Shown here one piece after another: positions 15,747 through 24,600 of a stretch of 32,916 bases of DNA (the first letter of the stretch is position 1; each line of letters begins with the position of its first letter). Under the pieces are notes generated by a model. The model saw nothing but the letters and a program-made list of their open reading frames with translations. It made no database searches and was not told where the DNA came from. This stretch comes from an uncultured Clostridia bacterium (GTDB lineage Bacteria; Bacillota; Clostridia; Oscillospirales; Acutalibacteraceae): assembly GCA_946415335.1 (NCBI GenBank), contig CAMKSB010000005.1:1-32916 (forward strand), given 5' to 3'. Made by a program: the position numbers and the translations under genes.

Positions 15747-17516
15747 ATGAAGAAACCACAATATGACGTCAATCAGCGGCAGCTGCGGCGCTGTGTAAAA
15801 AAGGCGCAGCGCGGTGACAAACGGGCGAAGGAGCAGCTTGTCGGCATGACCTATTCCTACGTCTATTACTACTGCCTCAAAATGCTCCGCAGCGAGGACA
15901 AGGCGCGCGACGCGGCGCAGGATATTTTTGTAACGGTTTTTGAGAAGCTCTCCGCCGTCAAAAAGCCGGAAGCGTTCTTTGGCTGGCTGAAAACCGTCAC
16001 GGCGAACCACTGCCGCAATCTGGTGACGCGGCGGCGAGAGACGGAGGAATTGCGCGAGGACTGGGAGGACAACAATCCGCAGGTGATACCGGAGGAATGT
16101 CTGGAAACAGAGGAAACCTGCGCCATTATCCGCGCGGCAGTGGACGCGCTGCCGGAGATTCAGCGCGAGGTAATTCTTCTGTATTACTACCAGCAGCGCA
16201 GCGTGAAGGAAATCGCGGATTTGCTTGAAATCAAAGAAGGAACCGTCAAGAGCCGACTGTATACGGCGCGTCAGGCGCTTAAAAGGGTGATTGCACATTA
16301 CGGCAAGGACGAGTTGTCGTTCTCTATGCTCTCCTACGCGCTGTTCAGCGAAGCAAAGACAAAAAGCGGTGCGGCGACAGCGGTAACGCTCGGTACGGGC
16401 GAGGTGCTTGCCGTTTCTTCCGCAGCGAAGGTCGGCGCAATTGCCGGAGCCGGAATCGGCGTCAAGGTGGCGGCGTTTTCCTGCGCAGGCGTTCTGGCGG
16501 CAACCGGAACGGGAACGTATCTCTACGCGCAGCATGTTTCCGCACAAAAAGATGAGGCTTCCATGACGGCGCAGGAGAAAATCGCGGAGCCGACAGAAGC
16601 GGAGCTGTGGGCGCTGTTTTATCTGACGTTTACCGACGCGGACAGGCGGCGAACGCTGACCTTTCACGCGGACGAGCCGTTAAACTCCGCCGCCAACAAG
16701 GACTACCTACTTGACCGTGCGTGCAACACGGCTGATTTCTTTCACACGCTGCAGGCGACCAATTATCAGTTTGACAAGGCGAATCTGGCAAATCCGGACG
16801 CAAAAGACAGCGCGCTTTACATCACCTACAGCTGTGACGCGGACAGGCGGCGCGCCAAGGAGCTGACCTGCTCGGCAGATGGACAGCCGGTTTCCTATCA
16901 GCTGTTTCAGAATCACAAGTTCTACGACGCCGATTGCGGCACAGAGACTTGGACAACCTACGCCGATTATGATTCGACGGTTGCGGAAAAGGTCAAAAAC
17001 GCACGTTCCAAGCGGCGCTTGCAGGAATTGTACCGCGATCATTACGTCCGCGTCAATCTTCTGGACGGCGGTGATTATATCGCTTTTGTTGATGTGTCAA
17101 AGCGCCGCCGCTACATGCCGGAGCTGGAGCCCGACCCGAATCCCTATACCTATTATCTGCGCCCGAATTTCTTTGGGACGCCCAATGTCCAGTACCAGCC
17201 GGAGCCGTTTCTCATGCGGATGGGCATGTACGATACCGACTCATGGGAGATTACCGGCGAGACGGAGCAATTCGGCAGATCGTGTCTGACCGTCAGGGGC
17301 GCCGCTAAGGAGCCGTATGATATTGTTTCCTATCGTCTCACCATTGACAAGGAAACCGGCGTGCTGATTGCCTATGAATGCTTTGACGAAAACGGTACGC
17401 TGACACGGCAATTAGTGACTTATGAATTGATTGTAGACGAGCCGCTTGACGACGGTATCTTTGACGATACCGCCGGCGTCCGTCAGCTGCCGGGAGGTGG
17501 TTTGAATGACCAATAA
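15747..17516 (+). CDS. ECF-like sigma factor fused via one TM helix to an extracytoplasmic domain (589 aa)
   Basis: Start chosen at ATG 15747 with AGAAAGG upstream (15728-15734); an in-frame GTG at 15714 is less likely. Residues ~20-95 are sigma-70 region 2 (SEDKARDAAQDIFVTVFEKL, then FFGWLKTVTANHCRN). Residues ~125-180 are region 4 (LPEIQREVILLYYYQQRSVK and 'EGTVKSRLYTARQAL'), the DNA-binding helix-turn-helix. A Gly/Ala-rich membrane helix follows (~229-262). The remaining ~325 residues lie outside the cell. Their end (SYRLTIDKETGVLIAYECFD ... DDGIFDD) resembles the LolA/RseB-like fold of stress sensors. Usual ECF factors are ~170-200 residues with a separate anti-sigma factor. Here activator, membrane anchor and sensor sit in one chain, implying control by release or proteolysis. 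The next gene overlaps by 11 nt. Sigma regions are certain; the sensor fold is tentative. Confidence 0.85.
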   Translation: MKKPQYDVNQRQLRRCVKKAQRGDKRAKEQLVGMTYSYVYYYCLKMLRSEDKARDAAQDIFVTVFEKLSAVKKPEAFFGWLKTVTANHCRNLVTRRRETEELREDWEDNNPQVIPEECLETEETCAIIRAAVDALPEIQREVILLYYYQQRSVKEIADLLEIKEGTVKSRLYTARQALKRVIAHYGKDELSFSMLSYALFSEAKTKSGAATAVTLGTGEVLAVSSAAKVGAIAGAGIGVKVAAFSCAGVLAATGTGTYLYAQHVSAQKDEASMTAQEKIAEPTEAELWALFYLTFTDADRRRTLTFHADEPLNSAANKDYLLDRACNTADFFHTLQATNYQFDKANLANPDAKDSALYITYSCDADRRRAKELTCSADGQPVSYQLFQNHKFYDADCGTETWTTYADYDSTVAEKVKNARSKRRLQELYRDHYVRVNLLDGGDYIAFVDVSKRRRYMPELEPDPNPYTYYLRPNFFGTPNVQYQPEPFLMRMGMYDTDSWEITGETEQFGRSCLTVRGAAKEPYDIVSYRLTIDKETGVLIAYECFDENGTLTRQLVTYELIVDEPLDDGIFDDTAGVRQLPGGGLNDQ

Positions 17517-17934
17517 AAGCAAGGAAGCGCTGAAAGGAATTGTCGGAATCCTGCTTGGGCTGACGGTCTTTCTGGAATATGTACCCGGCTTGTTTCCGCT
17601 CATCTGGCTGCTGCAGCCGTTTTTAATCGCTTACGCGCAGCTGATGGTTCATGAAACGCGCTGGTATCGCGCTTCTATCGGCACGCTGCTTGCCACTAAC
17701 GCGGTCAATGTGTTGGTGCTTATCGTTCAGGTGCTGCGCGCGCAGGCGCTCACCGAGGAGCTGAAACAGCACAACCTGATAGCCGGCGAGAACTTTTCAT
17801 ACGTTGTGACCGTGGCGGTGCTGCCTGCCATTTATAAGGCAGCGGCAATCGCTGCCTTTGTCAGCTTTGTCATTGTGTTTTTGGAATGCATTATTCTGTC
17901 AGGCAAGCGTGACAGAAAGCATACTATCGCTTAA
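17506..17934 (+). CDS. Small membrane protein, unknown function (142 aa)
   Basis: GGGAGGTGG (17492-17500) gives a strong ribosome binding site inside the end of the sigma-fusion gene, and the ATG overlaps that gene's stop by 11 nt. There are about four hydrophobic segments: ~9-24, ~28-45, ~58-76 and ~103-131, the last one long. A short charged C-terminus (GKRDRKHTIA) is probably cytoplasmic. No catalytic motif or known family is recognised. The overlap indicates coupled translation with the sigma-fusion protein, so a role in its membrane regulation is plausible but unproven. Confidence 0.75.
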   Translation: MTNKSKEALKGIVGILLGLTVFLEYVPGLFPLIWLLQPFLIAYAQLMVHETRWYRASIGTLLATNAVNVLVLIVQVLRAQALTEELKQHNLIAGENFSYVVTVAVLPAIYKAAAIAAFVSFVIVFLECIILSGKRDRKHTIA

Positions 17935-17958
17935 TCACCCGGTAAAATCCTGCGAAAT

Positions 17959-17987
17959 TTGCATTTTTCGCGGACTTGTGCTATAAT
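17959..17987 (+). promoter_or_regulatory. SigA-type promoter of the HAD phosphatase gene
   Basis: TTGCAT (17959-17964), a 17-base spacer and TATAAT (17982-17987), with TG one base before the -10 (17979-17980). The -35 overlaps a small inverted repeat (GCGAAA ... TTTCGC, 17952-17971). Predicted start is near 17994, about 32 nt before the ATG. Confidence 0.75.
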
Positions 17988-18025
17988 ATAGATAGATTGT
18001 GTGAATCCAGTAAAACGGTGATAAA

Positions 18026-18844
18026 ATGGACTACAAACTGATTGCGGTCGATATCGACGGTACACTGACGAATTCCAAAAAAGAACTCACGCCGCATACG
18101 CGTTACGCTTTGCTCGAAGCGCAGAAGCAGGGCAAGCGGGTGATCATCGCCTCGGGCAGACAGCCGCTGGGCGTTTATCCGCTGGCGGAGGATCTGATGC
18201 TCGACCGCTACAACGGCTACATCATGTGCTACAACGGCGGCAAGATCATCAACTGCGCAGACAACCGCACGATCCTGACCAAGCTGTTTCCGCGCGAGTA
18301 TCTCAGCGATATCGTCGCGGTGCTCAAGGACTCGAACATCACGATGATGACCTTCGACGACAAGAAGATCATCGCGGATAAAAAGGTCAACGACTACACC
18401 TACGTCGAGATGGAGGTCTGCAAGACCGACATGGTGACCTTTGACGACTTTGTCGGGGCGGTGAAGTTTGACTTCAACAAAATTCTTCTTGCCGGCGAGC
18501 CGCTGGAGCTTGACCGCTACCAGCAGGTGCTGCAAAAGCGCTACGACGGCTTGCTCGACGTCTACAAGAGCGCGCCGTATTTCATGGAGATCATGCCCTT
18601 CGGCGTATCAAAGGGCTCCATGCTGCCGCTGCTTGTCGAGCACCTCGGCATGAGCAGGGAAGAGCTGATCGCCTTCGGCGACAACTACAACGACATCACC
18701 ATGATCGGCTATGCCGGCATGGGCGTGGCGATGGGCAACGCCGAGGAAGGCGTGAAGAAGGTCGCCAACTACATCTGCGAGACCAACGACGACGACGGCG
18801 TGGCAAAAACCGTCGAGAAATACGTATTGAACCGTCCGCTGTGA
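18026..18844 (+). CDS. Cof-type HAD-IIB family phosphatase (272 aa)
   Basis: A cytoplasmic HAD-superfamily hydrolase that dephosphorylates small phosphorylated metabolites by an aspartyl-phosphate route. Motif I is VDIDGTLT, with nucleophile Asp9 and acid/base Asp11. Motif II is 'VIIASGR' (~residues 40-46). The motif III Lys lies before the last domain, and motif IV is GDNYNDITMIGYAGMGVAMG (~218-237). The intervening alpha/beta cap (~85-190) is the IIB type found in YidA/YbiV/Cof proteins. The length matches the family (260-290). The gene stands alone between its own promoter and terminator. Ribosome binding is weak (ACGGTG). The substrate cannot be told from sequence; sugar phosphates or pyridoxal phosphate are typical for the family. 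Confidence 0.92.
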   Translation: MDYKLIAVDIDGTLTNSKKELTPHTRYALLEAQKQGKRVIIASGRQPLGVYPLAEDLMLDRYNGYIMCYNGGKIINCADNRTILTKLFPREYLSDIVAVLKDSNITMMTFDDKKIIADKKVNDYTYVEMEVCKTDMVTFDDFVGAVKFDFNKILLAGEPLELDRYQQVLQKRYDGLLDVYKSAPYFMEIMPFGVSKGSMLPLLVEHLGMSREELIAFGDNYNDITMIGYAGMGVAMGNAEEGVKKVANYICETNDDDGVAKTVEKYVLNRPL

Positions 18845-18850
18845 CGGATG

Positions 18851-18876
18851 AAAGCCGGCTGTGTGCCGGCTTTTTT
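18851..18876 (+). terminator. Rho-independent terminator after the HAD gene
   Basis: AAAGCCGGC (18851-18859) pairs with GCCGGCTTT (18865-18873) around a five-base loop; the T run extends to 18876. It starts 7 nt after the stop codon. Confidence 0.88.
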
Positions 18877-19064
18877 GCGTTTAACCGATTTGTGGGAAAA
18901 TTTTGCGCGGTCAAGGGTTGGCAGTGCTTTATTTAAATTACACAAATATTGCGCTGAAATTTTGGCAGGAGGCAAAAAACTATATTTCTAAATAAGAAAA
19001 ATACTTGTTTTTAAATCCTCTATAATAATATTGGATATGTATCAAATCATAAGGAGGAGAATGT

Positions 19065-21320
19065 ATGGCAAAATTCAAGAAGATTCTTGCCCTGATACTT
19101 GCCGTTTGCGTGATCTGCACTGCAGGCGTTATCGCGGTCAATGCCGCCGAGAACGTCGCTGAGGACGCAGAGGTCGGCGCAGGCGGTATTACTATCCACT
19201 ATTATTGCGAGTCAGGCACCCCCACGATTTATTACTGGAACAGCCTGCCGACCAATTTGGTGACCAATTATCCGGGTAAGACCATGACTGCAGAAGGCAA
19301 CGGCTTCTACAAGTACACCTTCAGCAACGTGACAAAGATCAACTTCCTCTTTGTCGTCAACGGCAAGCAGTCCGAAGAATACACCCAGAACACCGGCGAA
19401 TGGTGGCTCAAGAACAACCGCTGGACAAACAAAGAGCCCGGTCCCACTCCTGTATGGGATAGAGTCGATCTGCGTGAGGACTCCATCTATTTCGTCATCA
19501 CCACCCGTTTCTACGACGGCGACAAGGGCAACAACGTCCACTGCTGGGATGACAAGACCGCCGGCAACCCCGATTCTGACCCCGCATGGCGCGGCGATTT
19601 CAAGGGCTTGATTCAAAAGCTCGACTACATCAAGGCGCTTGGCTTCTCCGCGATCTGGATCACGCCGGTCGTTGAGAACGCCTCCGGTTACGACTACCAC
19701 GGCTATCACGCGCTCGATTTCTCCAAGGTCGATCCCCGTTACGAGAGCCAGGGCGCTACCTATCAGGATCTGATCGACGCTGCTCACGAAAAGGGCATGA
19801 AGATCGTTCAGGACGTTGTATGGAACCATACCGGCAACTGGGGCGAGACTTTCCTGTGCCCGATGTTCCGCAAGAACTACAGCAAGGACTTGGCTTCCGC
19901 CGACTGCATGGAGATCATCCCCGGCAGCGAGATGGCGACCGGTTATCCGAACTACGCTTCTCTCAAGCCCGGCGACCAGTTCCAGGCGCGTCTGGACATC
20001 ATGCAGGCGACCAAGAACCCGAAGTACAACTCCAAGGGCTACTACCATGATCCCGAGAACGCCGGTTGGGGACAGGCGACCGAGCAGACAGGCTCCATCG
20101 AGGGCGACTGCCGCGACGTCAACACCGAGAACCAGCCCGTAGCGGACTACATCAACCAGGCTTATACCCAGTACGTCGACATGGGCGTTGACGCGTTCCG
20201 TCTCGACACCGAAAAGCATATCAACCGCTGGACGCTCAACAGCGCTTACTTCCCGACCTACAGCAAGTATGATAACTTCTACATCTTCGGTGAGGTTTGC
20301 GCAAGATGGAGTGAGTTCATCAACGAGGGCGGCGCGTCCGACTCCTGCTTCTTCTACACCTGGAAGGAGACCGACAGCAAGTGGATGAACAACTGGAGCA
20401 AGACGCCCTGCACCGATTCCTCACATAACGGCACCAACATCAAGGCTTCTATGGCTCACTACGGACAGTACCAGCAGAAGAGCGTGCCCAACACCAGCAA
20501 GAACGCCATGCTCGAGGGCGTGAAGTATCACACTCCCGACTACAGCAAGGCGAACGGCACCGGCGTTATCGACTTCACCATGCACTGGAACTTCGAGAAC
20601 GCGAACAAGGCGTTCAACACCGCTCTCGGCGAAGACCACGCCTTCAACGATTCCACCTGGAATGTTACCTACGTTGACTCCCACGACTATTCTCCCGACT
20701 TCTGCCAGAAGGTTCGCTACATCGGCGGCACCCAGGCATGGGCTGAGAATATGGATCTGATGTTCACCTTCCGCGGCATTCCCTGTCTGTACTACGGCTC
20801 CGAGGTCGAGTTCCAGAAGGGCGCCATCATCGACGTCGGTCCCAACTCACCTCTGGCGCAGACCGGCCGTGCTTACTTCGGCGACAACATCGAAGGCAAC
20901 ATCACCGCGACCGATTTCGGCAAGTACACTGCCAGCGGCGCTGCTCAGACCACGCTGAACAAGCCCCTTGCTCAGCACGTGAGAAAGCTCAACATGATCC
21001 GCCGTGCGATCCCTGCTCTCCAGAAAGGTCAGTACACCACCTCCAACGTGAGCGGCGGCAACATGGCGTTCACCAGACGTTACACCGCGAACGGCGTTGA
21101 CAGCCTCGCATGCGTAGCGATCTCTGGCGGCGCGACCTTCAAGAACCTGCCTGACGGCAAGTACATCGACGCGGTCACCGGCGACGTCAAGACCGTTTCC
21201 GGCGGCACCCTGACGGTTCCCAGCGTCGGCAGCGCGAACATGAGAGTATATGTCTGCTGCGCAAGCGGCTTCAAGGGCATCTCCGGCAAGATCGGCGATA
21301 CCGGCACTTACCTCAAATAA
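19065..21320 (+). CDS. Secreted alpha-amylase, GH13 with N-terminal CBM26-like module (751 aa)
   Basis: Endo-acting starch hydrolase (alpha-1,4-glucan cleavage outside the cell). AAGGAGGAG (19052-19060) precedes the ATG. Signal peptide ~1-27 (cleavage after VNA). Residues ~43-126 form a starch-binding module of CBM26 type (ITIHYYCESGTPTIYYWNS, 'WWLKNNRW'). The GH13 barrel spans ~135-620: region I DVVWNHTG (~250); region II DAFRLDTEKH with nucleophile Asp381; region III FGEVC with acid/base Glu410; region IV VDSHD with Asp541. The C-terminal ~110 residues are the usual beta domain. No dockerin and no anchor are present, so the enzyme is free or held by its CBM. Codon use is strongly C-ending (AAC, GGC, CTC) compared with the region-1 genes, as expected for a highly expressed gene. 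A TATAAT lies at 19021-19026, but no fitting -35 is visible. Confidence 0.96.
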   Translation: MAKFKKILALILAVCVICTAGVIAVNAAENVAEDAEVGAGGITIHYYCESGTPTIYYWNSLPTNLVTNYPGKTMTAEGNGFYKYTFSNVTKINFLFVVNGKQSEEYTQNTGEWWLKNNRWTNKEPGPTPVWDRVDLREDSIYFVITTRFYDGDKGNNVHCWDDKTAGNPDSDPAWRGDFKGLIQKLDYIKALGFSAIWITPVVENASGYDYHGYHALDFSKVDPRYESQGATYQDLIDAAHEKGMKIVQDVVWNHTGNWGETFLCPMFRKNYSKDLASADCMEIIPGSEMATGYPNYASLKPGDQFQARLDIMQATKNPKYNSKGYYHDPENAGWGQATEQTGSIEGDCRDVNTENQPVADYINQAYTQYVDMGVDAFRLDTEKHINRWTLNSAYFPTYSKYDNFYIFGEVCARWSEFINEGGASDSCFFYTWKETDSKWMNNWSKTPCTDSSHNGTNIKASMAHYGQYQQKSVPNTSKNAMLEGVKYHTPDYSKANGTGVIDFTMHWNFENANKAFNTALGEDHAFNDSTWNVTYVDSHDYSPDFCQKVRYIGGTQAWAENMDLMFTFRGIPCLYYGSEVEFQKGAIIDVGPNSPLAQTGRAYFGDNIEGNITATDFGKYTASGAAQTTLNKPLAQHVRKLNMIRRAIPALQKGQYTTSNVSGGNMAFTRRYTANGVDSLACVAISGGATFKNLPDGKYIDAVTGDVKTVSGGTLTVPSVGSANMRVYVCCASGFKGISGKIGDTGTYLK

Positions 21321-21337
21321 TCACAAAGCATTACCAT

Positions 21338-21367
21338 ACAAGGGCAGGTCGTTTGACCTGCCCTTTG
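21338..21367 (+). terminator. Rho-independent terminator of the amylase gene
   Basis: AAGGGCAGGTC (21340-21350) pairs perfectly with GACCTGCCCTT (21355-21365) around GTTT, followed by TGTTG. The flanking A and T bases would make it work partly in both directions. Confidence 0.8.
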
Positions 21368-21375
21368 TTGTGAGT

Positions 21376-21446
21376 TGCGCCTGCGGCGCAGTGGTAAGTG
21401 GTAAATGATTAGTGGTAAGTGGTTAGTGGCAAGTGGTAAGTGGTAG
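21376..21446. repeat. Palindrome plus degenerate GTGGTAA tandem repeat
   Basis: TGCGCC-TGC-GGCGCA (21376-21390) forms a short palindrome. About eight degenerate copies of a 7-base unit follow (GTGGTAA, GTGGTTA, GTGGCAA) up to 21446, running directly into the palindromic element at 21443. It is noncoding and lies between the two convergent transcription units. Confidence 0.8.
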
Positions 21447-21547
21447 GGGCGACCATTGGTCGCCCGAGACAGAAAGTATATTTTTCCAATCAACCATCGG
21501 TATAATCGGATACCGCGGTTTGACGGGCGTGCGATGCACGCCCCTAC
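21443..21547. mobile_element. MITE-like palindromic element, 105 bp
   Basis: Outer inverted repeat GTAGGGGCG (21443-21451) / CGCCCCTAC (21539-21547). Inside each end is a further hairpin: GGGCGACCA-T-TGGTCGCCC (21448-21466) and GGGCGTGC-GAT-GCACGCCC (21525-21543). There is no coding capacity. Similar palindromic, non-autonomous elements are dispersed in many Clostridia genomes (general knowledge). Together with the neighbouring features it fills the intergenic stretch 21321-21671. Confidence 0.6.
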
Positions 21548-21596
21548 GATTTCAATACCAACTTTCATATGCGAAAGCCCAACATATCGCCAAAAT

Positions 21597-21626
21597 AAAA
21601 ACCGCTGTGCTATGACAGCGGTTTTT
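21597..21626 (-). terminator. Rho-independent terminator of the LRR-dockerin gene
   Basis: ACCGCTGT (21601-21608) pairs with ACAGCGGT (21615-21622), extended by AAAA/TTTT on the outside. On the - strand the stem is followed by TTTTATTTT (complement of 21592-21600). It lies 46 nt past the stop. Confidence 0.82.
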
Positions 21627-21671
21627 ATGGTTATGCAGCGATAGGGGTGGAAACGCTGCGAAGTGGGTTGT

Positions 21672-24600
21672 TTATGCGCCCAGATGGTCGATCAGTTCGG
21701 CGATATAATTCTGGATCGCGGTCGCGTCGGTGACGTCGATCTTGCCGTCGCCGTTGGTGTCGGCAACAGCCAGCTGAGCCGGAGAGAGCTCTGCCATTTC
21801 TGCGAGGTACTGCTGTAACAAGGTCGCGTCGGTAACGTCTACCTTGCCGTCGCCGTTGACGTCGCCGATGATACCGGCGTCGACCGTCTCGGTGGTCGGC
21901 TCAGCGGTCACGCCGCTGTAGCTCTGCGCGCCGTCGGTCACATTGAAGGTGATCTGCGCCTTGGTGGTCTTGCCGGTGATGGCGTAGGTGTCGGCGAATT
22001 CGTCGCCTTCGTTCAGATATACCGGGGTGATCGTCACATCGTCCATTCCGTCGATAACGACGGTCTCGGTGGTGACGGTTTCGGGCTTCATGAATTTGCT
22101 GAATTTCAGGAGATAACCGCCGGGCGTTTCGTCAGCGGTGATCGTTGCCGTCGCGTGGGTGGTGGTGTCGACCAGACTGAAATCAAGACCGAGCTTCTCG
22201 GGCGGAATGTCGAACGACTCGGAGGTCTGGGTTTCGTAACCCTCCTTGAAGACAGTGACGCGGAAGGTGCCTTCGTCGGTCATCCATGCGTAAGCGCCTT
22301 CGCTGTTGGTCAGCAGGGGATTTTCCTGCTCGTAATCAGCGGCGTTCCAAGCCTCCCATTCTTTGGTTTCCTCATTGAACTTTTCAATGGTCGCGGTAGC
22401 GCCTTCCACGGGGTTGCCCTTGACAGCCTCGTAGACAACGCCGGACGGGTCGATCGCGTTGCGCTGCTTGCCGTCCTTGTCGCTGTTATGGTTGTACACA
22501 TCGCCGCCGTCGCCGGGCAGGATGGGCAGTCCGTCGGGTCCGATGCGGACGCCGCCGTGGGTGAAGCTGAAGAAGTTGTCGTTTTCATTTCCCCACTGCC
22601 ACAAGGTATGCAGACCGCCTGTTACAGCTTCGCTCCCCGCGTCAGTCCAATCTCCCTTTACGATATCAATAAGAATATTGATCACGGTGTCTCTGGCTGT
22701 CTCGTGATAGTCGCCGAGCTCGCCGTGAGGCTTGCCGTCCGCGTCATAGTAGAAGACTTCTTTTTTGGTAATGTCGCCGAACCAGTCGGGACCTCCGACC
22801 GGCTCCGTGTCCTTGCCGGGCTCGCCGTAGAACTCCGACTTATACGTATCCTTGCGTTCGCCGTAGAGCCAGAACAGATTCAGTGCGCCGGGAACATAGG
22901 TCTGACCGGGAACGAGCTCGTGGTCGAGGATGTTGAAGTAGCCCTCGCCGATCCACTTGTCGGTCTCGGCGTCGTAGAAGAGCTGCATGAACTTCCACTC
23001 GTCGCCCTTGTGGCTCATCAGAACCATGGCGCAGATGTTTTCGTCGTTTTCAAAATCGAATTCAAACTTGAGCATTTCCGCCGGATTGATACTCACAACG
23101 GGGCTGACGCCCTTGGTGAAAATGCCTGTGATGTCGTAGGTGTTTGCCTGGTTGCCGTGAGAGAGGTTCGTCTCGTGAGGCGCGATGAATTTGGTGATGT
23201 TCACGGTCTCGGTCGCCTTGACGATCTTGAGAGCGCCGGGCGCATAGATGAAGGTGGAAACGTCGCTCTTTGCGCCGTCGCATTCAGCGTAAACCTCAAA
23301 CTTATCGCCGTTCACCGCGACCTTGCCCTCGGGCATGATGCTCAGCGGTTCGGAGATATACTTGCCGGTGTACTTGTTCGGGGTCACGGTATGGGTCACC
23401 GCTTCCTCTCTTGCGCCTTCCTTGTTCAGGCGTGCGATAACGATCTTTACTTCCTTGTCCGCAGAAACGGAATAGCCGGAAACGGTAAGGGCGGTATCTG
23501 TCAGCTTAGTGGGAGCGAAGAGGGAGAGCTTCGCGGTGGTGAACTGAACCTCGCCAAGCGGCTTTCTGAAACCGGTGCCCTTGTGGCGGAACTCAACCTC
23601 GGCGCTCACATTTTTGACCGCGACGTTGGAGCTGTTGAGATAGCCCGAGAAGTGCAGCGTGCCCTTTGTTGCGGCGCCCGCGAGATCAAAGCTCTTGTAG
23701 TCGCCCGTATAGGTGCTGCCGTCGAACGCAAAGCCCTCGGCGTCGAACGAGGCGGGAATGATCTCCAGATTATCGGGTAAGTTGAGATAAAGCCTCTGCA
23801 TCTCGATATCCGCGTCATCCCAGTCGTCACGGATGTCATACTTGACGGTGAAGTGTACGAGGGTGTGGTCAACGCCGATGTTGCCGGTGGATTCGATACC
23901 GGTGTTCTCGGGATTGAACACATAGAAGCGCTTATCGGTGAATTTTGGGCAATCCTTGAAGGTGGTGTTGTTGAAGGCGATGTCGTCAACAGGGGTGTTC
24001 AGCGTGGTAAAGTTGTAGCATCTCTCGAATGCGTAGTCGCCGATGCTCTCGAGCTGAGCGGAGCAAGCGACCTCTGTGAGATTGGCGCAGTCCTTGAAGG
24101 CGTGGGCGGGAATACTGTGGATCGACTGCGGCAGTCTCTGGTAGCTGATACCCGAGCGCTCAAAGACGCTGTTTTCCAAGTCGACAACGGTTTCGGGGAT
24201 GACGACGTTCTGCAGCACAGGGCAGCCGTAGAAGCAATACTCCGGGAGCTTTCTGACGCCCGCGCCGAATCCGACGGCGTAGAGGTTGCCGCACTCGGAA
24301 AATGCACTTTTGCCGATCGTCTTGACGCTGTCGGGAATGATCATCGACTCGATGTTGGAGCCTCTGAAGCACTCGTTACCGATCTTGATGACGGTTTCGG
24401 GGATCTCCAGATGGGTCAGCTTGCCGGCGTAGGCGAACAGCTTGTCGTTGAGGGTGGCAATGCCGTCGCTGAAGGTGACGTCGGTGATGTTGGAGCCCGT
24501 AAACGGCGCGTCGGTTGCCGACAGGGTCTTGGGGATATAAACAGAGGTCAGCGCACTGTCTCTGAAGATGCCGTAATTCATCGTCTGGATACCTTCGTGG

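Noticed and set aside
15723-16667. 314-codon - strand frame opposite the sigma-fusion gene
   Set aside because: The + strand frame holds clear sigma region 2 and region 4 motifs; the antisense product is low-complexity and Arg-rich.
18877-19064. Catabolite-repression (cre) site or full SigA promoter upstream of the amylase
   Set aside because: A TATAAT exists at 19021-19026, but no matching -35 at 16-18 bases and no 14-base cre-like palindrome was found.
21390-21446. CRISPR-like array
   Set aside because: The units are only 7 bases long, adjacent and degenerate, with no spacers; it is a simple tandem repeat.
21433-21644. Short open frames of 60-62 codons in the intergenic repeat
   Set aside because: They run through the palindromic element and tandem repeat, have no ribosome binding site and no protein-like composition.
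22155-23780. Long + strand open frame (541 codons) opposite the LRR-dockerin gene
   Set aside because: It is the antisense shadow of a strongly supported gene with signal peptide, repeats and dockerin; the translated product has no domain structure and no ribosome binding site.
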